Source: Apostichopus japonicus (taxonomy: Eukaryota; Echinodermata; Holothuroidea; Aspidochirotida; Stichopodidae). Taken from it: a DNA stretch of 64,000 nucleotides. The position numbers and the translations under genes are program-made. The stretch's first letter is position 1, and every line of letters begins with the position of its first letter. Of this stretch, positions 10,740 to 20,869 are shown piece by piece. Where the stretch lies: positions 26,552,564-26,616,563 of the forward strand of contig NC_092571.1 of assembly GCF_037975245.1 (NCBI RefSeq), written 5' to 3'. The notes under the pieces were generated by a model. The model saw only the letters and a list, made by a program, of their open reading frames with translations. It had not been told where the DNA came from and did not search any database.

Positions 10740-13140
10740 ACAGAAGTATAACAGAGGGCTCCGTAATTTATATTTATAATCAGCATTTATGCTCGTGTAT
10801 TTCAATCATCCCAAGTTATAGTTATATTCATCATTGAGTTTGTATACCAAGAGTTAATTAAAAGGAACTTAAAATCAAATATACGCTTTTGATGACTACT
10901 TATGAAGACTTTCATGTTGACGCTCGCTTTAACGTTACTAGTGTAAGGCCAGGCTTATACTTATACCTGGAACTATCAAAAATAAGCCTATACTGTATTA
11001 CTGTATTAAACTCGATTCTCCTGCATTCTGGCATTTTCCCTGAAGGAAAATACTAAGGGAGGATTGATATAGACTCTAATAGGTTATGCCACTTTAAATA
11101 ATATGATTTTTTTTTAAATCCAAAGTGATATTTCTGTAGTCGTCACGATATACAAAAACTAGAATTACATGCAGTCATCATGTGTCCATAAAAATGTATT
11201 TCAGAGATTTCAGAATACACAATTTGTAATACAAATATGGGACATGCTGTGCATGTCGTAACCAGGTCTAAGTCTGCAACGCTTCCAGTGTGGGTGCGTT
11301 AAGGATTCTTCTAGATTTAACTGGTATCTCTGATCACAGTGTATTTGGTCTGCCTTTTCCTAACTGGAACACATTGTTCTGAGAATGGTCAGTGAGACAG
11401 GCTTTTCATCCCTGGCTCTGATAAGAAAAAAGTACTTTTATTTGATTCTGACCCTCATGAATATCCCAAAGTATTCCATGTCTGTAGAGAACATGTTAAT
11501 CTGATATTGTCAATCCAGTGCAACTGTTAAGTTGCTACGAATGTAAGAAGACAATTACCCAAATTCTGGCTCATCAGGATTTGTAAACAACATAACATGG
11601 TGTAATAATACATGTTCACTAGTCTAAAAGAAATTTTACTGAAATGTTATTTACAAGTAGATATACTGTTCACCTCTAGAGCATATCCTTTCCAGTTAAA
11701 GGTTGTGCATCTAGGTTGCTACACTGTACTTAAAGAAAATCATAGGGGCAAGAGAGGTGTGGAGGAAGGCACATTGCATGATAAAACATTCAAGTTTGTC
11801 GCCTGGCAAAGAAAATCAATGACGAATTACCTTACTTTCCATAATTGGTGGGTAGCACTGGCTCCTGTATATAGTATATCTCCCATGGTAGCATCAGCAT
11901 ACCTCTTTCTGCTGCCAGGGTTGTGATAGGATGTGCTGTTACCTCATTTAACCAGTGTATGCCATTGACACGTCCCACACCCATTCAGAGTACTTCTCTG
12001 TGATTGCTGTAACCTTCCAACTTTCTCTGAGAATTTGCAAAAGAGCAGACAATTAATAACAGTGAGTAGGCTTAAGAAAATCTTGATGCACATATGCAGG
12101 GGCAGGAAATGGCATACTGTACTTTTATTAGTGTATTATAAGACTCAAAACATTCTCTGTGCAAGGTATTAACACTCAGATGCCACTCCACTTAGCATAT
12201 AGACAACATTATCTGTTACAGCTGGTTTAGGCTTAGTCTAGGCTACAGTTACATACAGTGAGTAGCCATTATAAGAGGGAGCCAATGTACGAAAAGCGGA
12301 GAAGAGGATGGCAGTGAAGCTATGTCAAGTGAAAATACCCTGGACAGAGTCTAGTGAATGTTGCGTTTCAGCAAAACTTAAAGTTATGTTAATACTGCAC
12401 TTGTATATATATACAGTATGTATCTGAAGAAATATTGGATGGGAGCAATGCAGTTATACAGAAATGGAAGCCAGATGGACTAAAGGCAAAGGGTAAGATT
12501 TAGATGAACTCTGAATATATCACCTAAGTGTGACTCCATCAAGGTTTACAGTATTACAGAGCACATTTTACTGTGCTTTAGAAACACTGTCAGTGTCTTG
12601 CACTGTTTCTACAACTGATATGTTTTATAATCCAAATTGTAGACTTCCACATCTGAAATTTTACCCTAGGTGTTCTGTTGCATGTGCTAGTGCCATTAGA
12701 CTAGACAAGCTTTATGCTATAAATATGAAAAGTTAACAGTCCAAATGATGTATCAGATGGTACTGGTGAAATTTGGGGCAACCTTACTGTGAAGTATTGT
12801 TTTCATATACATGTTGATGTAAAACATTTAGTCCAAAGAAAATTAGATTTTTTATGTTTAATTAAATACCATACAATAATGTACAATGTAAAGAACATGT
12901 TTCTGTTATGATGAAAGTAGTGTTTACACCAAGTACAATCTTCGGTCCCGGCCCGGGACTCCCGGGTATTGCAACAGTCAATGTTATCCTAACATTAGCA
13001 TTTAATGACCATCGTGTAACCATGTAGGTACCATTTTAATCTACACCATATACTGTAAGCAATCACTGTAACAATACAGGTAACAGTTGGTACCTTTAGC
13101 AAATCACAGCAAGACATTTCTTTTAACAGATCTTTCAGCG
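10740..13140. other. Unassigned sequence
   Basis: No gene was recognised. The longest open frame (plus, 11612-11926, 104 residues) has no known motif, no flanking splice support and unremarkable composition. A GC-rich palindromic patch CCCGGGACTCCCGGG sits near 12954. The remainder is AT-rich and unstructured. Confidence 0.45.
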
Positions 13141-14635
13141 AGGTTAGATTCTGTCATATTCATCTACTTCTTTCTTCGAAGTTTGGCTCCCTTCATCTGA
13201 AAAATAATTAATGATGATATATTCTAAGTTATATGAAAGTCTTATGGTGCAAACACTGTTCACTACTGCCCACCATTCCGGAACACTGTCACGCCTCAAA
13301 AATAACAGAGAGTTGAGACTATGGGAAGAAGATGGGGTTTGTGTACGCCTCCACCCAGATGGTTTTTTTTTGGTAGAAATACAGACTAACGATCTTAGGT
13401 GTAGGAAACCGAATGGCAAGGGAGACTTCAGGCCCCCCCTCCCCCACCCCGACCCCCCTCCCATGTCAGAATAGCTGTCAACACCTATGTCTGCCCATGA
13501 ATGTACCTGGGCTGCCATCTACAGTAGCAGAACCTACACCCTAACCGAAATATTTTAGATCTGTCACAGACCAATTTCAGCTTTGCTTTTTTAATTTTAT
13601 CTTCTAGCATGTTTTCAATGGTGAGAAATGTCTGTTCACATGATTCTCTCTACAGTGATGGTTCTGATATATTCAAAGACATATTGGTGCTCAATTTTTG
13701 GTTTGATGTGTACATACCTAAACGTTTACTACGGAAAATTTGTAGGACTTAAGCCCTTGGATCCACCAAAGGTCACATTTCAGTAGGGAGGGGGGGGGGG
13801 AGGGGTACATCTTTTAAGCCCATCCCTTGTACACTACAGTATGCTGATATATGATATGTTAAACATATACCATATGATCTTTTCAGTCTTTAGACTCTCT
13901 CTCTCTCTCTTTCATATATCTTGTGATAAACATGATTAAATTAGCTGGCATCCGGTCATATTTTTATTCTTTTCAGAGTAGCCAGCTTCAAGCTAAAACA
14001 GTTAGGGTTAGGATGTTCAATTGAATTGGGAGAATCATTTCAAAGTTCCAGGGGTCATTATTGGCCAGTTGATGATTGTTTTGAATTCCTTTTCATGCCT
14101 GAACAGTACATGCACTACAAATCTTACTCAGACTATGATGTGATGCAAAATTATATATTTCATCAACCAGTAAATGCAAAAACTTTGTATTTTGGTTTCA
14201 ATGGTGTAATTTGATACATCATTTACTGTACAGTAGGAATCTGCTATCTGAAGGTTCCTTATCATGAATATAAGGCCTTGACTTATTGATCTCTGGCTGT
14301 TTCCTTGAAACATGAATTCACCATCGAGTTCTACTATTAAATTGAACATCTTCAATTTGCAACTCAATTGACTTTTGTAAAGTTATATTACACTATGAAC
14401 AAACCATTCTTGGTTGTTTATGTGTGTAACAGATAATACCCAAATGTTAGGTACTTTAAGTTGCTTGTATTAAGTCTGTCCATGCAAAGTAAGCCTGTTA
14501 GTAACATACACACTATGCCTTTGCAGTAAAGTAGAACACTTTCAAAGGTTATTGGATGTGAACTAAAATATTCTCCATTTTCTCAATAAGAAAGATCAGA
14601 ATTGTTCAGTATCCAAATGTATAAACTATTAATGG
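13141..14635. other. Unassigned; microsatellites
   Basis: Overlapping open frames on both strands at 13144-13518 run through T9 and C-rich tracts, so neither is claimed. There is a G13-class tract at about 13787 and a (CT)n run at about 13895-13912. No element ends were found. Confidence 0.45.
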
Positions 14636-14743
14636 TGACTCCCGTCAACTCAAGGAAAGTCTTGAACCTATTTCTTAGCTCCGTCAGAGTAACATTGCAA
14701 ATGGCAGAATTTCTTAAATTTCCTTGCATAGCAGACATCTTAC

Positions 14744-14800
14744 AGTGACCATAGCTGCTTCGATAGTAGATGCTAGAAAGAAACTGAACAGCCCAAACAT
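14744..14800 (-). CDS. Signal-peptide-like exon, copy 1
   Basis: On the minus strand ATG at 14800 opens a 19-codon segment, MFGLFSFFLASTIEAAMVT, directly followed by a GTAAGA donor. The order (short N-terminus, hydrophobic run FGLFSFFLA, small residues before a possible cleavage after IEAA) fits a secretory signal peptide. Unspliced reading stops nine codons later. G is at position -3 of the start. Here the last codon is ACT, where the two other copies have ACA, a silent difference. Downstream exons would lie at lower coordinates and were not identified. Confidence 0.35.
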
Positions 14801-15148
14801 AACAGCCCACACAATTTTAAGCAACAGATTTCATAAACATCTGAGTTGGTTTTGAAAATCAGTTTTTAATTGTTCATCAAAATGCTGAACAGAGCTTGCA
14901 GTCCCTTCCAGGCTGCTTTCTGAGTTGTTACAAATCAAGCTGGTGTGTGATCCTTGGATACGGGCTATGAAATTTCAGGTACTTTTGCAATCCCACACTC
15001 CTTCCACCCCACCCCACCCCCCCCCCTTCCTCTCCTTCAAGTTGCCCCGTCAACTCAAGGAAAGTCTTGAACCTATTTCTTAGCTCCGTCAGAGTAACAT
15101 TGAAAATGGCAGAATTTCTTAAATTTCCTTGCATAGCAGACATCTTAC

Positions 15149-15205
15149 TGTGACCATAGCTGCTTCGATAGTAGATGCTAGAAAGAAACTGAACAGCCCA
15201 AACAT
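15149..15205 (-). CDS. Signal-peptide-like exon, copy 2
   Basis: Second unit of the tandem repeat, encoding the same 19 residues as copy 1 and followed by ACA|GTAAGA, an acceptable donor. A different, longer reading frame on the same strand (from 15215) also stays open across this unit. It runs into the G-rich tract and has low-complexity glycine, so the signal-peptide frame is preferred. Could act as an alternative first exon, or belong to a duplicated small gene. Confidence 0.35.
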
Positions 15206-15549
15206 AACAGCCCACACAATTTTAAGCAACAGTTTTCATAAACATCTGAGTTGGTTTTGAAAATCAGTTTTTAATTGTTCATCAAAATGCTGAACAGAGC
15301 TTGCAGTCCCTTCCAGGCTGCTTTCTGAGTTGTTACAAATCAAGCTGGTGTGTGATCCTTGGATACGGGTTATGAAATTTCAGGTACTTTTGCAATCCCA
15401 CACTCCTTCCACCCCACCCCCCCCCCCTTCCTCTCCTTCAAGTTGCCCCGTCAACTCAAGGAAAGTCTTGAACCTATTTCTTAGCTCCGTCAGAGTAACA
15501 TTTATAATGGCAGAATTTCTTAAATTTTCTTGCACAGCAGACATCTTAC

Positions 15550-15606
15550 TGTGACCATAGCTGCTTCGATAGTAGATGCTAGAAAGAAGCTGAACAGCCC
15601 AAACAT
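15550..15606 (-). CDS. Signal-peptide-like exon, copy 3
   Basis: Third unit. The encoded 19 residues are unchanged. The nucleotide difference from copies 1 and 2 in this stretch (AGC for AGT, serine) is silent, and the donor ACA|GTAAGA is intact. Only silent changes among the three 57-nt segments is a weak sign of constraint, because the copies are young and differ little overall. Confidence 0.35.
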
Positions 15607-15894
15607 AACAGCCCACACAATTTTAAGCAACAGTTTTCATAAACATCTGAGTTGGTTTTGAAAATCAGTTTTTAATTGTTCATCAAAATGCTGAACAGAG
15701 CTTGCAGTCCCTTCCAGGCTGCTTTCTGAGTTGTTACAGCTGGTGTGTGATCCTTGGATACGGGCTATGAAATTTCAGGTAATTTTGCAATCCCACACTC
15801 CTTCCACCCCCCCCCCCCTCCTCTCCTTCAAGTTGCTCCCGTCAACTCAAGGAAAGTCTTGAACCTATTTCTTAGCTCCGTCAAGTTAACTATG

Positions 15895-16730
15895 CCAAAT
15901 TTTGACACAACTAGAAAGAATTCAAGTTTCAATTGATTACGTAATAGCTGAAATTTCATATTGATGACGTTAGAGAGGAACAACTCTCGTTTCAAAGTCA
16001 TTTTCCGTGTGGTAGACTCCCCGTGGAAAATATTCAGCTGTTGCTGCTAGGGCTAGGGCAACTTCCTATAAGCCCAACACAGTTTAAAACATAAATGAAG
16101 CACCTGAAGGTCATAGAAATTTAAGAAAAAACTTGAGAGTTCTCTTTTCTTAAATTTTCGTTAAAAAGAAGGCCTAGGCGACGCTAAACAAGCACACTTA
16201 AGCTAGACCTAGGGTACGCTAAAGTAACAGTAACAATGAAGACTGACTGTAATGTTAAGCATACAGCATGCCTTGCCAGACTTCAAAAAATTTGAATCAT
16301 TATACAGTTACTTTTATATAAATTATAATTGTCATAGTGTATGCCAATTGCCCCTCCTTCATCCAATCTTATAGATCTGTCTATCACTGTACAATGTTAA
16401 AAAATGGTTTCTACTTGTAATACCAGACTGTGATTGTGTCCCTAACATTACAACATATACTGTACATAAAGTAATTTCTTGTTATGCATACTATCGTAAT
16501 TTGAATTTGTCTTCATCTTTTAGTCAAGAAATTAAGCAGTTTCTTGGTCTTGATTAATTATTTAATACTCATACCTGTTTTTCATCTCATATAGCCTATT
16601 GTGTTGATTCATGTACTAGTACTCTGTGGTAATTCTGTTTTGACAGGGGCGACAGAAACACTCAAACTCTGGAAAAGTAGAAAAGAAAAGTTACTGTTTT
16701 AACAGAGAACAAGCTGGAGGTTGTAAGGGA
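15895..16730. other. Unassigned sequence
   Basis: No gene or repeat recognised after the tandem array. Ordinary AT-rich sequence. Confidence 0.45.
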
Positions 16731-16734
16731 AGGT

Positions 16735-16965
16735 TATAGGCATGGATCCAAGGTAAGGTGCGGGGAGGGGGGGGGGTAGCTGTGGAGGAAGAGGTGAATA
16801 ACCTCATCCCCATTCATCATCCACATACATAATTAAAAGCAATTTAAATCAGTGGCTTGTAGGTAGGGGCACTAACCTTCAAGAAAGGACTTCTAAATGT
16901 CCCTGAATCGGACCCCATGTAGGGGGAGCTGGGGGTTCTCCTCCAGAGACAATTTAAAAATTAGA
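16735..16965. mobile_element. Possible DNA-transposon remnant
   Basis: CATGGATCCAAGG followed by a G9-class tract, and later GGACCCCATGTAGGGGGAGC and GGGGGTTCTCCTCC, resemble the guanine-rich ends of old non-autonomous elements. Similar GGATCCAAGG / CTTGGATCCACC phrases are at 13755 and 21080. No terminal repeat pair or target duplication is visible, so the class is open. Confidence 0.25.
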
Positions 16966-16969
16966 TGTC

Positions 16970-18757
16970 AAACAGTGAATTCTGGGGCATATATAAATAG
17001 CTATATCTAGCAGTTTCGAGATTTCTGAACTTTGCTTCCTCATAAAATAATGAAGATGTCGCGGTTCTGTGAATAAGACCTTCTGTACGTGTTTGTAGCT
17101 TGCAACAATTTACCAATTTTGCGGAGTATGTTGTTCATACAGTGCTATTTATCACACTGAAAATTGCACCCTAAGATATTAGGTGTTATTGACTTACCAC
17201 AACAATTTTGTATAGTATGTTGCTCTGCACAGTCTGCAGTAAAAGAAAGTGTTCATACAGTGATACTGTATATATCACACTAAGGAATTTCACCGCAAGG
17301 TATTATTAACTTACAGTACCACAACAAGTAACAGACTTCTTACAAATGGCTGGACTCCTACTGTACACTTGTCATTTTCATTCCAACTTTGGATGCAACA
17401 TCTTAAAAGTGGTATGTGATCTGAAAGAATAAAGGATTTACAAGATAAATGATGAAAAAGTATCATTGCTTTCCTACTTTTTCTTGTTTCATTTTTCTTT
17501 CCTTTCCTTCAATGTTTGTATTGAAATGAAAGTACAGTAGTTTGGTGACATAATACTTCTGCATGGTTTTGCATAAAATCTGCCTATATTGATTAATATG
17601 TACAACTAAAATGGGGTAACAGTGGAATCGTTTACTTCCTCAAAAGAACTTGCTACTGAATGCTAATCAGTATGAAAGATAAAAGCTATCCTAGCAGGAT
17701 CTTCTCCAATGGCAAATGAAACAAGAGCATCAATGATGCAGTATCTCAATACTGGAGGTTTTAATTTTGATTCCTAATTTCAAATCTTATCAATATCAAT
17801 CATGGTACAACAAATATATAACTTGCATTTTTGCTACTTTGCCACGAATAGTCTCTGCAGGTTACACTTTATCCTGCTAGTCTTACCTTTAGCGCTCACT
17901 GCCTGTTAGTCGAAAGAACGACGTTGCAAGGTTTAGTAATGTCATAGAATATTTAAGAACTTGTTTTTCATGTGGTATCCTTCATCTTAGGTCAGTCTCT
18001 GTTGGACTTTTTGGTCATATAGTTTGATGTCAATGACAACAGCCAAATTAGAAGAGGCGAGCAACTCGACCATATTCTTGATGCCTGCCTTGAGAGCTAG
18101 GCCTATTGACCTACTGTATGTTACTGTAGACTGTAGTGGTGACTACCATCAAAACTGTGTCCACTTCTAGATATCAAAACAACCCACGTTTTTCCATCTC
18201 AATTTTTCGGACATGAAGATTTCATGGATTTATGACTTGGAAAAAATAATGTAAAAGAAGATTACAAGTTTTTATATGCAAGTGATGGGTGGCCTCCTCT
18301 TCCCCTAATAGCCACCTCAGTTCCTCTCCATTTTGTTATTTTATTTTAATTCTTTGTACATTTGATGTCAAACATTACAGGTTCAAAAGAAAGCTAAACA
18401 TACTTCTTATAACCTTATACATCTTAGGCCTATATCCTTATAAATAAAACATAACCTTATACAATTTTTATAGTCTTATCAAAGTTGTGATGCTATGGCC
18501 GGCTCCTCTTTTATACGTACCCGTCAAAAAACTTACCCTGGTCCTTCCTAGGAAAAGCTGTCTGAACACCAGTACAATGCTAATGTGGCTATCACTGAAA
18601 GCCTAATAGGCCTAGTGGCCTATATATTTTTAAATTGCACTAGGCCTACAGTAAGTAGCCTTCAGAAATACAAGAATGTGTATACGTAATTATACAAAAT
18701 ACATGAAGGGCAATCAAACAAACTTATCATGGCCCTTGCTCTGAAAAGCTACCTGAA
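16970..18757. other. Unassigned AT-rich sequence
   Basis: No supported gene. Two related ~60-bp phrases (AGTATGTTGTTCATACAGTG near 17125; AAGTGTTCATACAGTG near 17248) suggest an old small duplication. Nothing else stands out. Confidence 0.45.
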
Positions 18758-18765
18758 CACCATTA

Positions 18766-20486
18766 TAGTGTTCAACCGATTATGCATAACAGAAAATACC
18801 GATTACTGATTATTTTTTTCATAATCGTACCGATTCCGATTATTTGAAAATGAGAAAATATCCCGTTCATACGAAATCGGCAATAAAGTTTGACAGAAAC
18901 AATTATTGTTGTGATTTTCCCCAGTTTCCTTTTGCTTCGTTGTTATACAAGGCTCTAAGGTATCATTTTGTATGTACCAAATTACCTCTGGAGTTTCTCG
19001 GAAAGAATTTTTTTTTTTTTCAATTTCCAAAATACGGAGATATGACATCCTACCTAGTCAGGACTGTGCTAAGCGAATGGCCTAACCACCTCGACGTGAA
19101 TGTCACCTGTTAATGGCTTGAAATGGGCTACGAATAGTTACTCAAAATATCCATCTCAAAAAGTATCTCAGACAAACCATCCATCTGCAATCTTTACCAA
19201 AGTGTAAATTTTAATGACATATTGCCTTCATTCCGACATTATTTTGTACTTATTTTCAGTATTATACCGTTTATGAACAAATAGAAATGTTACGAACTTG
19301 AAGTTAAACATACCTATTCGTTACCTATATAACTCCATTCAGGTTCAATTAGAATGTGTAAGCTTAGGCCAATCAAACTGAAAAGCAAATTGTACCATCG
19401 TAACTTGGTTAAAATTACTCTAAAATGTAATACCAGATTGATGTAAAGAAATAATAACAACTAGAAACTACTCCAATATAAAATATAACATTCCCTCTAT
19501 AAGACATATCACTTACATTACCTTCCAAACAAATGCCGATTTCCAGCAAATTGAAAGTTGTAAACTAAGCTACGCAATTTTTTTTTTTTTTTTGCAAACC
19601 GATGGTTAGGCTACATTTCCCATTGACTTAGTGTGGTTGTTAGGCTAACATGTGGTCGAAGATTGCAGTTTCCGTGGATATTTTTAGTTTTTATTTGCGA
19701 CACAACTAGAGCGAATAAACAGATGTCAAGTTTAGATTTCCATGCAGTTGATTTAGTGTGAAGTAAGGCTACTATGTGGTCGGAGATTTGTGAGGATTTT
19801 AGGTTATTTTCGCTGGTACTGCAGGCCGTAATTTACCACGGGAAGTTCCCGGTGATTGTGCGCCACCCTCTCGCACTGCTTCAAATTTTGATGCGGGGTG
19901 AGAAAACTGTTTGCGCGATTCGCGATGCAACTGCAATTCCTAGCTAAAGCAAACGCATGTCACAATTAATTTTACACAGACACCTGATATAAAGAGGGCG
20001 ATTTTTTATATTTCATTTTTCTTTTTCGCACTCGTAATTGTGCTTTAGGAGTGCTTTTTAGCACTTGCGAGGGCGAATCGCCCGTTGCCCCCGCTTATTT
20101 CCTACCCTGTCCAGCACATTCCTGAATTCGCGAAATTGCTATTGCTGCTATGCTTACTGTGCCAAGAAATATGCAGCCAATAACCACGAAGGAAGCAAAA
20201 TCGGCGACCCTGGCAGCCTAATTTGATGAAAGTATACACTGTGAAAGACGTATAGGGGGTGCCTTTTTTTAATATTTCGTAGTAAAAGAACAAACCTAAT
20301 TCATCAGTTGATATTTTCAACTTCCATATGTTTTTGAATAATGATATTTTCACCTTCCATATGTTTTTGAATAATCGGTATGACATAACTGGTATTCCAC
20401 GTAATTTTTACCGGTTCCGATTATGTACCGATTATGCAATATTCGTACCGATTCCGATTCCGATTAGGTTAATCGGTTGAACACTA
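18766..20486. mobile_element. Non-autonomous hAT-like element, about 1.7 kb
   Basis: The left end TAGTGTTCAACCGATTA (18766-18782) is repeated exactly in inverse at the right end (20470-20486). The flanks are CACCATTA (18758-18765) and CACCAGTA (20487-20494), an 8-bp duplication with one mismatch, as expected for hAT-type insertion. Both ends carry several ACCGATTCCGATTA-like subterminal motifs in each orientation, typical of transposase binding regions. No transposase is readable inside; the small open frames at 18803-19113 overlap on both strands. The interior contains T12 and T15 runs and a GC-rich patch at 19850-20095. Confidence 0.85.
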
Positions 20487-20566
20487 CACCAGTACTATCC
20501 TTAAATGGATGTTACGTAGAATTCAGCAGTACAGAATGTAATTAGCATGCAATACACTAAGAGGGT

Positions 20567-20660
20567 GACGGTGTCACAGTATGTTAGCACCAATCAAAAT
20601 AGATCTTAAAGAAGGTTTGGGGTTTCAGCCAATCGCTGCCAAGCACCCCAAATCAAGATG
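20567..20660 (+). promoter_or_regulatory. Promoter-like repeat, copy 1, with two CCAAT boxes
   Basis: The segment GTGTCACAGTATGTTAGCAC, CAATCAAAATAGATCT, GGGTTTCAGCCAATCGC, up to AAGATGTCTGCGCC is about 80 percent alike to the inverse of 33032-33123. Both copies keep CCAATCAAAA, GCCAATCGC and the ATGTCTGCGCC start context. Similarity fades right after the ATG, as would be expected of a duplicated promoter. A non-coding dispersed repeat is the alternative. Confidence 0.35.
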
Positions 20661-20771
20661 TCTGCGCCTATAGATGTAAACAAAGTGCAAAGCGTATACG
20701 AGAAGAATGGCGACTTCCAGCCCGACTTCAAGCCACTGATCTGTACAGATCAGTGCTTCAAGCGTTTATAG
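20658..20771 (+). CDS. Candidate small ORF / first exon starting MSAP
   Basis: ATG at 20658 in CAAGATGTCTGCG opens 37 codons beginning MSAPIDVNKVQSVYEKNGDF and ending CTDQCFKRL before TAG. The composition (charged, aromatic, two cysteines) is protein-like and the segment is CpG-richer than its surroundings. A perfect palindrome CTGATCTGTACAGATCAG lies inside at about 20737. Thirty bases after the stop, ATGGCGAGCG at 20801 opens another short frame (MASGRFGRFGSDGEVRISI, stop at 20860) in a stronger start context. Either could be a 5' exon. No downstream exon was found, and the function is unknown. Confidence 0.3.
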   Translation: MSAPIDVNKVQSVYEKNGDFQPDFKPLICTDQCFKRL

Positions 20772-20869
20772 TCAAGGTGAAGGAGCATAGAAATAGAGAA
20801 ATGGCGAGCGGTCGATTCGGGCGCTTTGGAAGTGATGGAGAAGTCCGAATTTCGATATAGCCTACCTAT

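Larger units (their letters stand above)
14641..15890. repeat. Tandem repeat, about 400-bp unit, 3.1 copies
   Basis: The phrase CCCGTCAACTCAAGGAAAGT begins units at 14641, 15046, 15447 and 15838 (periods 405, 401, 391). The fourth unit breaks off near 15885. Units are nearly identical apart from length differences in a C-rich tract (C10-C11) before each boundary. Each full unit contains the same minus-strand signal-peptide-like exon described separately. Confidence 0.95.

Noticed and set aside
11612-11926. 104-codon plus-strand open frame
   Set aside because: Length alone is within chance for 64 kb; no motif, no splice context, ordinary composition.
13144-13518. 124-codon minus-strand frame and an overlapping plus-strand frame
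   Set aside because: Pass through T9 and C-rich tracts, show no domain, and lack splice support; only one of the two could be real and neither stands out.
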